The notes under the pieces are model-generated. The model saw only the letters and a list, made by a program, of their open reading frames with translations, searched no databases and was not told the origin of the DNA. A program made the position numbers and the translations under genes. This document shows positions 43,538 to 53,036 of a DNA stretch of 64,000 nt, piece after piece. Positions within the stretch are counted from its first letter, which is position 1. Each line of letters begins with the position of its first letter. The stretch is from JAJPKK01 sp963807015 (GTDB lineage: Bacteria; Pseudomonadota; Alphaproteobacteria; Rhizobiales; Xanthobacteraceae), in assembly GCA_963807015.1 (NCBI GenBank), contig CAWEAS010000012.1, positions 172,442 to 236,441 on the forward strand, read 5' to 3'.

Positions 43538-43885
43538 AACTGTCCTCCCGCTCAATTCTCGTCTCTGCTTTATTTCTGCACGTTAGCAGATCGCCCCCTC
43601 AGGCGTCAGATCGAACCGCCGCGATACGCTCGACGTCAGCGTCCCGCGAGGCGACTGTTGAGCGTTGGATTTGGACCATCGCCGCCGATGCGGTGGCCTG
43701 CTTTGCTATGCCTCAGACGGGGGCGACGGGGAATGTCCCTGCCTGTGGCGGCCCTCGCCGAAGGTTACGCTCGACGGGGGCCGTTTCCTTGTGGGACAAC
43801 GTGGGGGAAACGATGTGGGCAACTCGAGCCGCTCGACTTTGCCATGAGCAACGTCATGTGGGCCGGCGGACGCGAGTGTCGACCC
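43538..43885 (-). other. Gap between truncated iron-sulfur gene and NRPS end
   Basis: No gene is supported. It contains the plus-strand copy of the inverted dispersed repeat (43657-43706). Confidence 0.45.
43657..43706 (+). repeat. Inverted dispersed repeat, copy 2
   Basis: Begins GTTGAGCGTTGGATTTGG and matches the minus strand of 41827-41879. Confidence 0.65.
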
Positions 43886-46800
43886 TCAAAGCGCAGCCGC
43901 CGCGGCGACGATTCCATCAGACCGGCGCGACCTGCTGTCGTCCTGGACCCTGATCGCCGGCCCGGCAGCGCTGCAAGGCGCTGCGGGCATCGGCTGGGTC
44001 GGAACGCCATACCAGCGCGACAGCGGCGGGAGCGTCTCGCCCTTCATGAGGACCGACAGCGGTGCGAGCGATGAGCCAAGCCCCATTTTTGTGTCGTAAA
44101 GCACGACCGCCATGTTGCCGATCGTCGCGCCTTCCGCGATCTCGAGCGGCGCGGCCTTCATGATGCGGTCCTCGAACAGATGTGTCTGGATGGTTGCGCC
44201 GTAGTTGACCGCCGCATAGTCGCCGATCCTGGCAAGGTCGAACTCGGAGAACAGAGTCGTGTCCATGAACACGTGGCGCCCAATGCGGCAGCCCATCAGC
44301 CGCAGCCCCCAGACCGCAAAGGGGGTGCCGAGGAGCGGCCGGAGCGCCGGCGCGGCTGTGCTCTCGTAGATGCCGTTGACCAATTCGTTGATCCACACGA
44401 ACTTCGACCACAGCGGCTTGATCGTCGGCTCGTAGCGGCCGATCAGCACGTCCTTGATTCCGCCGGCCATCATGACGGCGGCGAAGGAGAGCAGCATGCA
44501 GGCCGCCGGAACGCACATAAACGCCGCCCATACCGGCAGATGCGTCCTTGCCAGCAGCATCAGACCGATGAAGCCGATCAGGCTGGCGGCGGCAAGCTGC
44601 GTCGGCAGCAGGATGCGCGTTGCGTCGATCACCGCACGGGTGCGGTAGAGCGCGGGGCTCGGACGATAGGTCTCCTCGGTGCTGAAGCAGGTGAACCCCT
44701 GGGTGCGCGGAAGCTCAAACCCCGGAGAGCCCAGCCAGCGGGTGCCGTCGGGCGTCGGCGACATCCCGGCCGGCGGAGTTGATTGCACGCCGATCAGGCA
44801 GTCGTCGCCGACATCGACGCCGCCGGGGACGAGGGCGCTGTTGCCGATGAAGGAGCGGGCGCCGATCCGATTGGCCTTCACCTCAAGGACGCCGTTGTGC
44901 ACGCGTGTTCCGCCGACGACGCAGGCGTCGGCGAGGAAGCTCCCCGCGCCCACCTCCAGGAGGTCGGGCGAGATATGCAGCACCGTCGAGATCTCGGCAT
45001 TGGTGCCGATTTTCGCACCAAGCAGCCGCAGCAGCGGCGGTAGGTAGATCGTCGCATAAATCGGCATCAGGACGCTGCTCAAGGCACCGAGCAGCATGTC
45101 GAATGTCCAGTGGATGAGATATTCGCCGCTGTGCAACGCGAACGTCCCGCACTTCTCGCGGCCGAAGAAGCGTTTGACGGCAATCACTTCGATGGCAAAC
45201 ACCAGGATGGCGAGTGGCACGCCGACAAAGGTCGCCCCGATCGCCCACGGCACGCCGGCATCGAGCGCGTAGGCGACGAGATAGATACTCGGGAGCGCTG
45301 AAAAGATCGCGAAATAGCCCATCACATAGATGAGCGCCAAATGGCAAAGGCCGAAAAGTACCGGGCGGGAAGGCGCCGGCTCGCCGGCGCGAGCTGCCGG
45401 CACATCGACTTGCGCGCGCTCGGCCGGCACGCCGCGGCGAGATTCGCCGCGTTCCATGCGCGCGCCGTCGGCGAGCAGCGAGAGGTCGTCGAGCCGCGCG
45501 CCGTCCCTCATCACGACATCGAGGCCCAGCGCGCAGTGCATCCCGACGAAGCAGTCATTGCCGATGTCGACATCGCCGAGCACCAGCATGCCGTCCTCGA
45601 TGCGATATCCCAGCAACTGAGTTTCCGCCCCGATGCTCGCTCCCTCACCGATCGAAACCAGATCGTAGGCGACACAGTGGGTGGTCGAGATCACCGCGCC
45701 CCGCTCGACCTTGGCGCCCATGGCGCGGAAATAAAGATTTATCAAAGGCGTGCCGCAGAAGAACCGCGCGCCGGCGAGGCCCTGGAACAGCCGCACCACC
45801 CAGAAGCGCCAATACGCGATGCTCCACAGGGGAACGCGGCCCGGCTGGAAACGACCAGCCACGAGCCATTTCGTCCCGATGGCGAGGCCGAGATAAAACG
45901 GCTGCACGAGGAAGCCGGCGATGATCAAGGTACGGATCGCAAGATCGACGCGCTGGATGCCGCCCTCGAGGATCGACAGGATGGTAAAGATCACAACTGC
46001 CGCCGGCAATCCAAGTGCGGTGTAATAGACCGCGAGCGAGAGCCCTTGCAGCAGATAGCAGGCGGCGCGCTCCCACCGCGGCACTCCTTCGAATGCCCGT
46101 TGGCTGGCAGAGATTGCCGGCGTGGCCTGCGTCTCATCGCGTTGCACCGGCTGGAAGTCGGCGAGATGGATCGCGAGCTTTTCCACCGTGCGGTGCGAAT
46201 ACAGGTCTCGCACCGAGATGCGCTCGTGCCCCAGCTTCGTGCGCATCGCGGTGACCGCCTGGGCGGCGACCAGCGAATGGCCGCCGAGATCGAGGAAGAA
46301 GTCGTCGGCAACCGAAATGGCCGGGTTGCCGAGCGCTTGAGCCCACGCTTCGGCGATGAGCCGTTCGGTCTCGTCACGCGGCGCGACGAGCGCGCGCGAA
46401 GTCGCGGCCGCGAGCAGCTTGACGGGGTGGGGCAGCTGCTTTCGATCGATCTTGCCGCTGGTCATGCGGGGCAGATCGTCGACCAGGTCGAGGAATTTCG
46501 GCAGCATGTATTCTGGCAGCTTCGCGCGCAGGTGCGCGACCGTTGCGGCGCGGTCGACATCGGCGAGACTGGCTTCGCCAAGTCCGGCATCGGCGACCAC
46601 GAACGCCGCGAGCTCCTTGAAGCCATTGGCGTCGACGGCGGTGACGGCCGCATTGCGGATGCCGGGCAGTTCCATCAGCACCGCCTCGATCTCGCTCAAC
46701 TCGACACGGAAGCCGCGAATCTTGATCTGCCCGTCGATGCGCCCCAGAAATTCGATTTCGCCGTCGGCGCGAAGGCGTACGAGGTCATGGGTGCGATAGA

Positions 46801-47956
46801 GCCGCGGCGAGGGACCAAACGGATTGGTAACGAACTTTTCCGCCGTAAGCTCGCCTCGGTTGATGTATCCACGGGCGATCGCGCCGCCGCCGATATAAAG
46901 TTCGCCCTCCTGCCCCACCGCGACCGGACGCATCAGCTCGTCGAGTACGTAGGTCTCGTAGCCCGGCAACGCGGTGCCAATCGTTACCGCTTCCCCGGGG
47001 CGGACCTCGCACAACGTCGCCACGACGGTCGCTTCGGTCGGCCCGTAAGTGTTGAGCATGCGGCGCCCGTGGGCGAAACGTCCGACGAGATCTGCGGGCA
47101 GCGCTTCGCCGCCGAGGACGAGGAGCCGCACGCTCGGCAGCGGGTCGTCGATCATCGCGAGGAAGCTCGGCACCGTCGAGAAGTAACTGATCCGGTTCTG
47201 GGCGATGAAGCTAGCCACGTCCTGCGGGGAGCGCGTTACGTCGTCGGCCGGCACCACCAGTGTGCCGCCAAGGGAAAACGCCGCCCACACCTCTTCAACT
47301 GCGGCATCGAAGGCGAGCGAAAAGCCCTGATAGACACGCTCGTCGCCGGTGATGCCGTAGCTCGTCGGCAGCGCCGCCGCGAAGCAGACCGCGTTGCGAT
47401 GCTCTATCGCGACACCCTTCGGCCGTCCGGTCGAACCGGAGGTATAGATCACGTAGCAGACATCGCTCGGCTGCACGCCCGTCGCCGGGATCGGCGTGTC
47501 GGGCATGCCGGCGTACTCTTGGCCCTCATCGACCAGCAACCGGTTGACGCCGGCGCCTGCCGAGGCGCCTGCCAACGCGGCCTGGGTGACGACCAGCGTG
47601 ATCGCGCCGTCCTCTATGATGTTCCCGATGCGGTCGGCCGGAAATTTGGGATCTAGCGGCACATAGCCGGCCCCGGCCTTCAACACGCCGAGCAAAGCGG
47701 CAAAAAGCGCGGTCGACTTCTCAAGATGCAACGCAACGAGCTGACCGGGTCCGAGCCCTTGAGAGCGGAAGTAGTGCGCGAAACGGTTAGCCAGGCGATC
47801 GAGTTCGCCATAGGAGAGGATCGTTCCCCGGCATTCGATCGCCGGGTGCTCCGGCCGTAGCGCGGCCTGGGCTTCGAATAACGAATGCAGCAGCGCGGTT
47901 TGTGCAAGGATGGAATCCGCCAGGACCCGATCGGAATTCGCAGGTTCGTTTGGCAT
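43886..47956 (-). CDS. Pls/PosA-family non-ribosomal peptide synthetase (A-T-membrane/beta-helix)
   Basis: This 1356-residue enzyme starts with an adenylation domain: A3 YTSGSTGRPKGV (171-182), AFDAAVEEVW with the amino-acid-anchoring Asp, A5 NTYGPTEA and A10 GKIDRKQLP near 501. A carrier domain follows, with DLGGHSL and phosphopantetheine Ser561. The remaining 750 residues alternate hydrophobic helices with left-handed beta-helix (hexapeptide) stretches such as ISIGEGASIGAETQ-like VSIGEGASIGAETQ and NRIGARSFIGNSALVPGG. No condensation or thioesterase domain is seen. This is the layout of epsilon-poly-lysine synthetase, which joins one activated amino acid iteratively at the membrane. The monomer is not known here. 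Confidence 0.88.
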   Translation of the reverse strand: MPNEPANSDRVLADSILAQTALLHSLFEAQAALRPEHPAIECRGTILSYGELDRLANRFAHYFRSQGLGPGQLVALHLEKSTALFAALLGVLKAGAGYVPLDPKFPADRIGNIIEDGAITLVVTQAALAGASAGAGVNRLLVDEGQEYAGMPDTPIPATGVQPSDVCYVIYTSGSTGRPKGVAIEHRNAVCFAAALPTSYGITGDERVYQGFSLAFDAAVEEVWAAFSLGGTLVVPADDVTRSPQDVASFIAQNRISYFSTVPSFLAMIDDPLPSVRLLVLGGEALPADLVGRFAHGRRMLNTYGPTEATVVATLCEVRPGEAVTIGTALPGYETYVLDELMRPVAVGQEGELYIGGGAIARGYINRGELTAEKFVTNPFGPSPRLYRTHDLVRLRADGEIEFLGRIDGQIKIRGFRVELSEIEAVLMELPGIRNAAVTAVDANGFKELAAFVVADAGLGEASLADVDRAATVAHLRAKLPEYMLPKFLDLVDDLPRMTSGKIDRKQLPHPVKLLAAATSRALVAPRDETERLIAEAWAQALGNPAISVADDFFLDLGGHSLVAAQAVTAMRTKLGHERISVRDLYSHRTVEKLAIHLADFQPVQRDETQATPAISASQRAFEGVPRWERAACYLLQGLSLAVYYTALGLPAAVVIFTILSILEGGIQRVDLAIRTLIIAGFLVQPFYLGLAIGTKWLVAGRFQPGRVPLWSIAYWRFWVVRLFQGLAGARFFCGTPLINLYFRAMGAKVERGAVISTTHCVAYDLVSIGEGASIGAETQLLGYRIEDGMLVLGDVDIGNDCFVGMHCALGLDVVMRDGARLDDLSLLADGARMERGESRRGVPAERAQVDVPAARAGEPAPSRPVLFGLCHLALIYVMGYFAIFSALPSIYLVAYALDAGVPWAIGATFVGVPLAILVFAIEVIAVKRFFGREKCGTFALHSGEYLIHWTFDMLLGALSSVLMPIYATIYLPPLLRLLGAKIGTNAEISTVLHISPDLLEVGAGSFLADACVVGGTRVHNGVLEVKANRIGARSFIGNSALVPGGVDVGDDCLIGVQSTPPAGMSPTPDGTRWLGSPGFELPRTQGFTCFSTEETYRPSPALYRTRAVIDATRILLPTQLAAASLIGFIGLMLLARTHLPVWAAFMCVPAACMLLSFAAVMMAGGIKDVLIGRYEPTIKPLWSKFVWINELVNGIYESTAAPALRPLLGTPFAVWGLRLMGCRIGRHVFMDTTLFSEFDLARIGDYAAVNYGATIQTHLFEDRIMKAAPLEIAEGATIGNMAVVLYDTKMGLGSSLAPLSVLMKGETLPPLSRWYGVPTQPMPAAPCSAAGPAIRVQDDSRSRRSDGIVAAAAAL

Positions 47957-47965
47957 GGCGATTGG

Positions 47966-48409
47966 TCATCCATGCCGGCGGTAGTGAAGCGTGCGGGCCG
48001 CCAAGCGGCGATGCGGGGTCTGCTTGCGGATCTGGCGATCCGAATCCGGGGCGCCGGCGGCCGGCCCGCTGGGCGTCATCACCGCAGCAAGGTCCGGCAA
48101 TCCGCACACAGCATTGGCGAGCGCGGCAACCTTTACCGGCTGGTCGGGGACGGGAAGGTCCCGCTGCCCGCCTGTCGGGTCCTTGGGCGCGGCTGGGTCG
48201 TCCTGACGGACGACGAGCGGGGCTGCTGCCGACGCCTCCGCCGAGGAGGGCGCTCGGCCTGATCGCTGCTGGTCGACGGCCGTCCCGGCGGTCGCAATCC
48301 TGGTCCGGCCGGCGGCAGCCGACAGCGGCGCACCGGGATCGGCGATCAACAATCCGGCGAATACCGCCGTTGTGAGCATGACGATGGAGATCTTCAGCAC
48401 GGCAACCAC
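47966..48409 (-). CDS. Small exported Ala/Pro-rich protein upstream of the NRPS
   Basis: A GTG start at 48409 with a GGCGGA ribosome site gives 147 residues. LKISIVMLTTAVFAGLLIAD is a signal peptide or anchor. The rest is rich in Ala, Pro, Asp and Arg, without a recognised domain. It ends ten bases before the NRPS start on the same strand, which suggests one transcript. A similar open frame on the other strand makes the call less secure. Confidence 0.5.
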   Translation of the reverse strand: MVAVLKISIVMLTTAVFAGLLIADPGAPLSAAAGRTRIATAGTAVDQQRSGRAPSSAEASAAAPLVVRQDDPAAPKDPTGGQRDLPVPDQPVKVAALANAVCGLPDLAAVMTPSGPAAGAPDSDRQIRKQTPHRRLAARTLHYRRHG

Positions 48410-48546
48410 CTTTTTCCGCCCCTTGCGGGATTCGCTTTTTTAGTCGGGCCGAGCGAGTATTTGGTTCTCGGGAAAATTCCCTGCTGGCAGAAATCACAGG
48501 AGGAATCGGTGGTTCAGAACACATCAGGTCCATCAAGGAGCCCGAA

Positions 48547-49344
48547 TTGACATCCTTGGCCGCGCACATCGGACGGCTTGTCGCCGCGGGAGTGCTGACA
48601 GCCATGTCGTCAATGGGGATCGGCGGAAAGACCGCCTCGCCTACCAGTGCGACGGAAATCGAAAGGCCGGCGGACGTCATGGAGGACAGCATCAAGGGGT
48701 ATGGCATCACCCCGACAGGCCTCGAGCCGGAATATCCCAAAGGTTATGCGTGCTCCCCGCTGACTTCGCTCTACGCGAGCATGATTGATGTCGACCGCAC
48801 GCGACGGGACGAGATCCACTCCGGTGTCGACGGCGGGCGTCTTGGCGACGCCGTTTTAGCCCCGGCACCAGGCACGGTGCGCCGCGTCTGGGTCGCCGAC
48901 TGGGGGCAAGGCCGCGAAGGCGCACTGCTGATCGTACACTCGCGCGAGGACCTTGGACTCAACGCGGGAGTGGCGTCCTACTACGCCGAGTTCGACCATC
49001 TCAGGCATGAGGAGATCAGCGGCCTCAAAGAAGGCCAGCGGATCGCCCGCGGTGAGCGCATCGCGACGGTATTCCGCCCCGGCGGCAACCGCAAATATTT
49101 GCCCGAAGTGCATCTTGAGGTTTACGAGGTTGGGGACGAGGGGGCGCTGACGTGGCGCACGGGTGAGCACGGCACCGAATATTTCGAGAACGCGACGTCC
49201 CGGCTGATCGATCCGCTCTACATGCTTTCGCTGGAGGCGCGACCGACAGCGCAGCGCAAGGCGCCGATCCAGCCTTTCGAACCGTATCGGGATTACAGCG
49301 TGTTCAAGGGATACACCTACTTTCTGCCGTGTCGGAAAAGTTAG
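48547..49344 (+). CDS. Exported M23-like (LytM-fold) protein
   Basis: A TTG start at 48547 is supported by an AAGGAG site seven bases upstream. The 265 residues include EIHSGVDGGRLGDAVLAPAP (His91 and Asp95, the first zinc ligands of M23 peptidases) and YLPEVHLEVYEVG. The normal HxH motif reads EVH here, keeping the zinc His but losing the first His. It may be a catalytically weak or inactive LytM domain, acting on the cell wall or binding peptidoglycan. It is divergent from the NRPS and next to the carrier-activating enzyme. Confidence 0.7.
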   Translation: MTSLAAHIGRLVAAGVLTAMSSMGIGGKTASPTSATEIERPADVMEDSIKGYGITPTGLEPEYPKGYACSPLTSLYASMIDVDRTRRDEIHSGVDGGRLGDAVLAPAPGTVRRVWVADWGQGREGALLIVHSREDLGLNAGVASYYAEFDHLRHEEISGLKEGQRIARGERIATVFRPGGNRKYLPEVHLEVYEVGDEGALTWRTGEHGTEYFENATSRLIDPLYMLSLEARPTAQRKAPIQPFEPYRDYSVFKGYTYFLPCRKS

Positions 49345-49360
49345 GTCTGGCGTACGGGCT

Positions 49361-50125
49361 TCAGTTTGGCGGATTGAGCAGCCACGACCAGTCGACCCGC
49401 CAGCAACGGATCGCGACGCGAGGTTGATGGACCGCGAGCGCCCCGGCATAGCCCGGACCCGGGACGAGATCCGTGATCGTCCAGTCTTTATCGCGCGCAC
49501 CTCCGACATCGACTGCCGCCGGACTGTCCGTTCGACCCGTGCTGAAGGCGTCAAGCGGGAACGACAATCCGAGACCTGTCGCCTTGACGAAGGCTTCCTT
49601 GCGCGTCCAGGTCACGAAGAAAGACAACAGCCTCTCTTCGGGCGCCAGACGGTTCAGAAAGTCGAACTCGGTCGGAGCGAAATGATCGCGGGCCAACGTC
49701 AGAACGTTCGCGATTTCCTGCACCTTCTCGACATCGACCCCGACCGGAGCGATGCAAGAGACCGCCAGCAGTGCAATGTCGCCGGAGGAACTGAGATTGA
49801 AATGGAGGCGGGCGGCAGGGCTCGCGAGGATCGGCCGGCCATTCATCTCCTCGTCGAACACCAGCGAGGCCGGGGAAGCGTTCAGGTAACGGGCGAGGAT
49901 AAGACGCAGAGCGGCATGACGGGTGACATAGTCCGCCCGATCATGCTCATGGCGGTAGCGTCGCGCGATCTCGATTTCGCGCGCCGAAAGGAAGCTCTGC
50001 AATTGGCCCTGCGCGTCCGCGGACGGCGGCGACAGCGAGAACGCAAGGCAATCGACGCGCTCGGTCGGCAGCGTAAGAGGATTGTCACCTGGCCCTAGGG
50101 CGGGCCACTCCGAGAACGTGGTCAT
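49361..50125 (-). CDS. 4'-phosphopantetheinyl transferase (Sfp type)
   Basis: From ATG 50125 the product is 254 residues; an in-frame ATG at 50206 is possible. Sfp-family motifs are present: LHFNLSSSGDIALLAV, VGVDVEKVQE (magnesium Asp and Glu) and FFVTWTRKEAFVKATGLGL. The enzyme moves phosphopantetheine from CoA to the Ser of carrier domains. The adjacent NRPS has exactly one such carrier, so it is the likely client. It lies convergent with the M23-like gene. Confidence 0.9.
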   Translation of the reverse strand: MTTFSEWPALGPGDNPLTLPTERVDCLAFSLSPPSADAQGQLQSFLSAREIEIARRYRHEHDRADYVTRHAALRLILARYLNASPASLVFDEEMNGRPILASPAARLHFNLSSSGDIALLAVSCIAPVGVDVEKVQEIANVLTLARDHFAPTEFDFLNRLAPEERLLSFFVTWTRKEAFVKATGLGLSFPLDAFSTGRTDSPAAVDVGGARDKDWTITDLVPGPGYAGALAVHQPRVAIRCWRVDWSWLLNPPN

Positions 50126-50425
50126 CCCGAACCGCACTTTTAGCTCGGGTGGAGCAAAGCGCAATGGCGGACGCCTGACTTTCGACGCTGTGGATTCCGA
50201 AGCCATCGGCCAAGAGACGCGGCGTCGGCATAGTTGGGCGTCGCGTCGCGCGAACTTGAGAACCGGCCACAGGAAGGCCGACTTTTGTAAGGGCCGGGCT
50301 CGGCTGAGTATCTCGACTGGGGCGTATTGCGGCGCGCCACCCAAGGCGGCAATCTGTAGCGAACCGCGCGGCTAACCCGCGGCGCCGCTTGAACGTGCCA
50401 GGTGCTCCACGTCCACGAGGGGGAA

Positions 50426-52204
50426 ATGCCAATGACATCGAGTTCTCTTGCTGCCGCCATCGCGAGCACGCTGGTTCTTGCGACCGCACTGACGCCGGTC
50501 GGCGCCGCCGACATGACCTCTGAGCGCGCGCTCAACGTCCAGCGCGAGCCGCAAAATTGGCTCCTGCACCACGGCAACTACCAGGGCCACCGTTACTCGT
50601 CCCTCCAGGAGATCAACGCCAGCACCGTCAAGAACATGCGGCTCGCTTACACGGTCGGGCTCAGCGGCTTGCAGAGCGGTGGCCGCTACGCCTTCGGCGA
50701 CCTCGAAGCGACTCCGATCGTCGAGGACGGCATCATGTACGTGCCGGATGGCTGGGGTTCAGTCTATGCGATCGATCTGACCGGGGGCCGGAAGGGCGTC
50801 ATCAAGTGGAAGATGGATCCCGGCACCGACCGCGCCTGGGCGGGCGATGTCGCCTGCTGCGGTGTCAACAATCGTGGCGTCGCGCTGTGGAAGGACAAGG
50901 TCATCTCGATCACGTTGGATGGCCGCCTGTTCGCCATCAACAAGGCAACCGGTGAGGTCGTGTGGGAGCGCAATGTCGCAGAGCCCACGCTCGGGGAGAC
51001 GTTGACCGCCGCGCCGCTGATCATCCGCGATCTCGCGATCGTGGGCTCGGCCGGCGGCGAATTCGGCATCCGCGGCTATATCGAGGCGACCGACCTCAAC
51101 ACCGGCAAGATGGCGTGGCGTACCTACACCATTCCGGGCACCGGCGAGCCCGGCAACGAGACCTGGAAGGACGGCAAGAATCGCTGGAAGCACGGCGGCG
51201 GCTCGATCTGGGAGACCGCAACTTACGATGCGGAGTCGGACACGTTCTACCAGGGCATCGGCAATGCCGGCCCCGACTATGACATCGCGTATCGCCCAGG
51301 CGACAACAAATGGGCCGCGAGCGTGCTCGCCATCAGCCCGAGCGACGGTAAGATCAAGTGGGGCTTCCAGTACACGCCGCAAGACCCCTACGATTATGAC
51401 GAGATTTCCGAGCACCCGATCATCAACGCCAAGATCAATGGTGAGGATCGCAAGCTCGTTGTCCACGCGGCGCGCAACGGCTTCTACTATGCGCTCGACC
51501 GAATCAATGGCGCGTTCGTGGCCGGCAAGCAGTATACCGACCAACTCACCTGGACGACCGGGCTCGATCCCAAGACCGGCAAGCCGCTCAACTACGATCC
51601 CAACTCGGACATCCAGATCTACACGCCGGGCAGCCACGGCATGCGCGGCCAGGGACCGGGCCGCATGTGTCCGACCAACAGCGGCGGCAAGAACTGGGAG
51701 CCGACCGCCTACAATCCGGAGCTCAACCTGCTCTACATCCCGACCATCGAGGGCTGCAACGTCGTCGAGACGGTCGAGCAGAGGGACTTCGCCGACCAGG
51801 GTGGCACCATCAAGCCGCGCGAGCGCTTCACCGGCGGAAGCACCAAAAATCCTGACCGCCGCTACGGCGCGCTCAAGGCCGTCGATCCGGCGACGGGCGA
51901 GATGAAGGCTTCCTTGCGCCTCACTTACCCGAACTATTCGGGAGCACTCGCGACCGCAGGCAACCTCGTCTTTCTCGGCCACTATGACGGCACGTTCTCG
52001 GCCTATGACGCGAAGACGCTCGCAGAGGTATGGAGCTTCCATATCGGCACCGGCATTAACGCGCCACCGATCACCTTTGCAGTCAATGGCAAGCAGTACG
52101 TCGCGGTTCTGGCCGGCTCCGCGATGCGCGAGCAGGTTTTGGGTAACGCGCCGGAGTTGCGCAACAACGCGACGGCCTCGATGCTGTTCGTTTTTACGCT
52201 GTAA
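50426..52204 (+). CDS. PQQ-dependent dehydrogenase with vicinal Cys pair and D-x-D motif
   Basis: ATG 50426 follows an AGGGGGAA site (ATG 50432 is an alternative). The 592-residue protein has a signal peptide ending VGAADMTS. Conserved features: WLLHHGNYQGHRYSSLQEIN, vicinal Cys144-Cys145 in DVACCGVNNRG, Glu212 in AGGEFGIRG, Asn280 in GIGNAG and Asp323 in PYDYDEI, with Asp325 two residues later. The extra Asp is the mark of lanthanide-dependent alcohol dehydrogenases. It is a paralogue of the enzyme at 19297 but retains the disulfide pair. No dedicated cytochrome is adjacent. Confidence 0.92.
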   Translation: MPMTSSSLAAAIASTLVLATALTPVGAADMTSERALNVQREPQNWLLHHGNYQGHRYSSLQEINASTVKNMRLAYTVGLSGLQSGGRYAFGDLEATPIVEDGIMYVPDGWGSVYAIDLTGGRKGVIKWKMDPGTDRAWAGDVACCGVNNRGVALWKDKVISITLDGRLFAINKATGEVVWERNVAEPTLGETLTAAPLIIRDLAIVGSAGGEFGIRGYIEATDLNTGKMAWRTYTIPGTGEPGNETWKDGKNRWKHGGGSIWETATYDAESDTFYQGIGNAGPDYDIAYRPGDNKWAASVLAISPSDGKIKWGFQYTPQDPYDYDEISEHPIINAKINGEDRKLVVHAARNGFYYALDRINGAFVAGKQYTDQLTWTTGLDPKTGKPLNYDPNSDIQIYTPGSHGMRGQGPGRMCPTNSGGKNWEPTAYNPELNLLYIPTIEGCNVVETVEQRDFADQGGTIKPRERFTGGSTKNPDRRYGALKAVDPATGEMKASLRLTYPNYSGALATAGNLVFLGHYDGTFSAYDAKTLAEVWSFHIGTGINAPPITFAVNGKQYVAVLAGSAMREQVLGNAPELRNNATASMLFVFTL

Positions 52205-52323
52205 GCGTTGGGGGCCACTAGATCGAGCGCGACCGGCCCCTCGGCGGGGCGCTGTCCCGGCTTTACCGTGTTGAAGCGGCGACTGCACTTTAAAGGCGTT
52301 TCGAACACAGTGCCTCAATCGAA

Positions 52324-52344
52324 GGCCCGGGATTGCCCCGGGCC
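52324..52344 (+). terminator. Hairpin after the second PQQ dehydrogenase
   Basis: GGCCCGGG (52324-52331) pairs with CCCGGGCC (52337-52344) around a five-base loop, 119 bases after the stop codon. No T-tract follows, so the role is inferred. Confidence 0.4.
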
Positions 52345-52975
52345 ACTCATACTCTTGCGCGGCTGTCGGCAAGGTATTGAGCACGCCGATTAAACGGGTA
52401 TCGCACCGCGTGGACCTGCCGAAGCGCAGCCCTCCGATGTGAAATCGCGTCCGGCGATGCCCCTCCGTTGCCCTGCGCAGCTGGATTCCGCGATAGTTCG
52501 GCGCAAAATCGTTGCGTAACAATCAATTTTGGCCAGCGGGCATGGGTTTGCTTGATCTGTGGTCGATCAATTCACCTATCGCTCCTAATATCGAACGTTG
52601 ACCGCCGTAGGCAGACTCCTCGGCGATGATATATACTATGGATAATGCGCACGATTTTTCGTCATCTGCGCTCAAGACACGATCAATCGTCGCATCTCTG
52701 ATGGGCCAATCTCCAGTTCGTCGAAATCAAGATGCGTTCAAGAACCTCAAAGACGATTTTGCAACTGCGCCCGATTAACGCCGCTCGAAGGCGAATCGAT
52801 GCGCACATCTGGATCGCCTTGGCGAGCGAGTGATGCGCAATTAGGAAGCCCGAACAAGCGCCGAGCGCTGACGCCTTGTCCGGCCGATCGACCACACTTC
52901 CCTCGTCGAGTTTCGAAGATGACCGCCGCATAGACGACTTCTGCGGCCGCGATGCTGGCTGCCAGCCCTGTGGGC
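52345..52975 (+). other. Region left of the IS21 insertion
   Basis: Apart from the doubtful small frame at 52638 I see no gene. The last seven bases (52969-52975) are the IS21 target duplication. Confidence 0.4.
52638..52778 (+). CDS. Possible 46-residue protein
   Basis: The frame MDNAHDFSSSALKTRSIVAS continues to DAFKNLKDDFATAPD and has a plausible, charged, soluble composition. There is no clear ribosome site. It is listed because nothing else occupies the region. Confidence 0.25.
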   Translation: MDNAHDFSSSALKTRSIVASLMGQSPVRRNQDAFKNLKDDFATAPD

Positions 52976-53036
52976 TGTCAAACGCCATCCGGAACTGCCC
53001 CCTTTGCGTCATGAAGAACTGCCCCCACCTTTGGGT

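Noticed and set aside
42980..44074. 364-codon plus-strand frame across the monooxygenase start and NRPS end
   Set aside because: Spans two real minus-strand genes, low-complexity Arg/Pro-rich translation, no ribosome site.
45341..47656. 771-codon plus-strand frame inside the NRPS
   Set aside because: Antisense shadow; His/Arg/Asp-rich with no motif, and the minus strand has continuous NRPS domains.
50759..52522. Long open frame (587 codons) antisense to the second PQQ dehydrogenase
   Set aside because: Mirror frame of a GC-rich gene; Arg/Val/Ala-rich translation without domains, while the plus strand encodes a clear enzyme.
52683..53012. 109-codon minus-strand frame left of IS21
   Set aside because: It runs into the IS21 end and has no motif or ribosome site.
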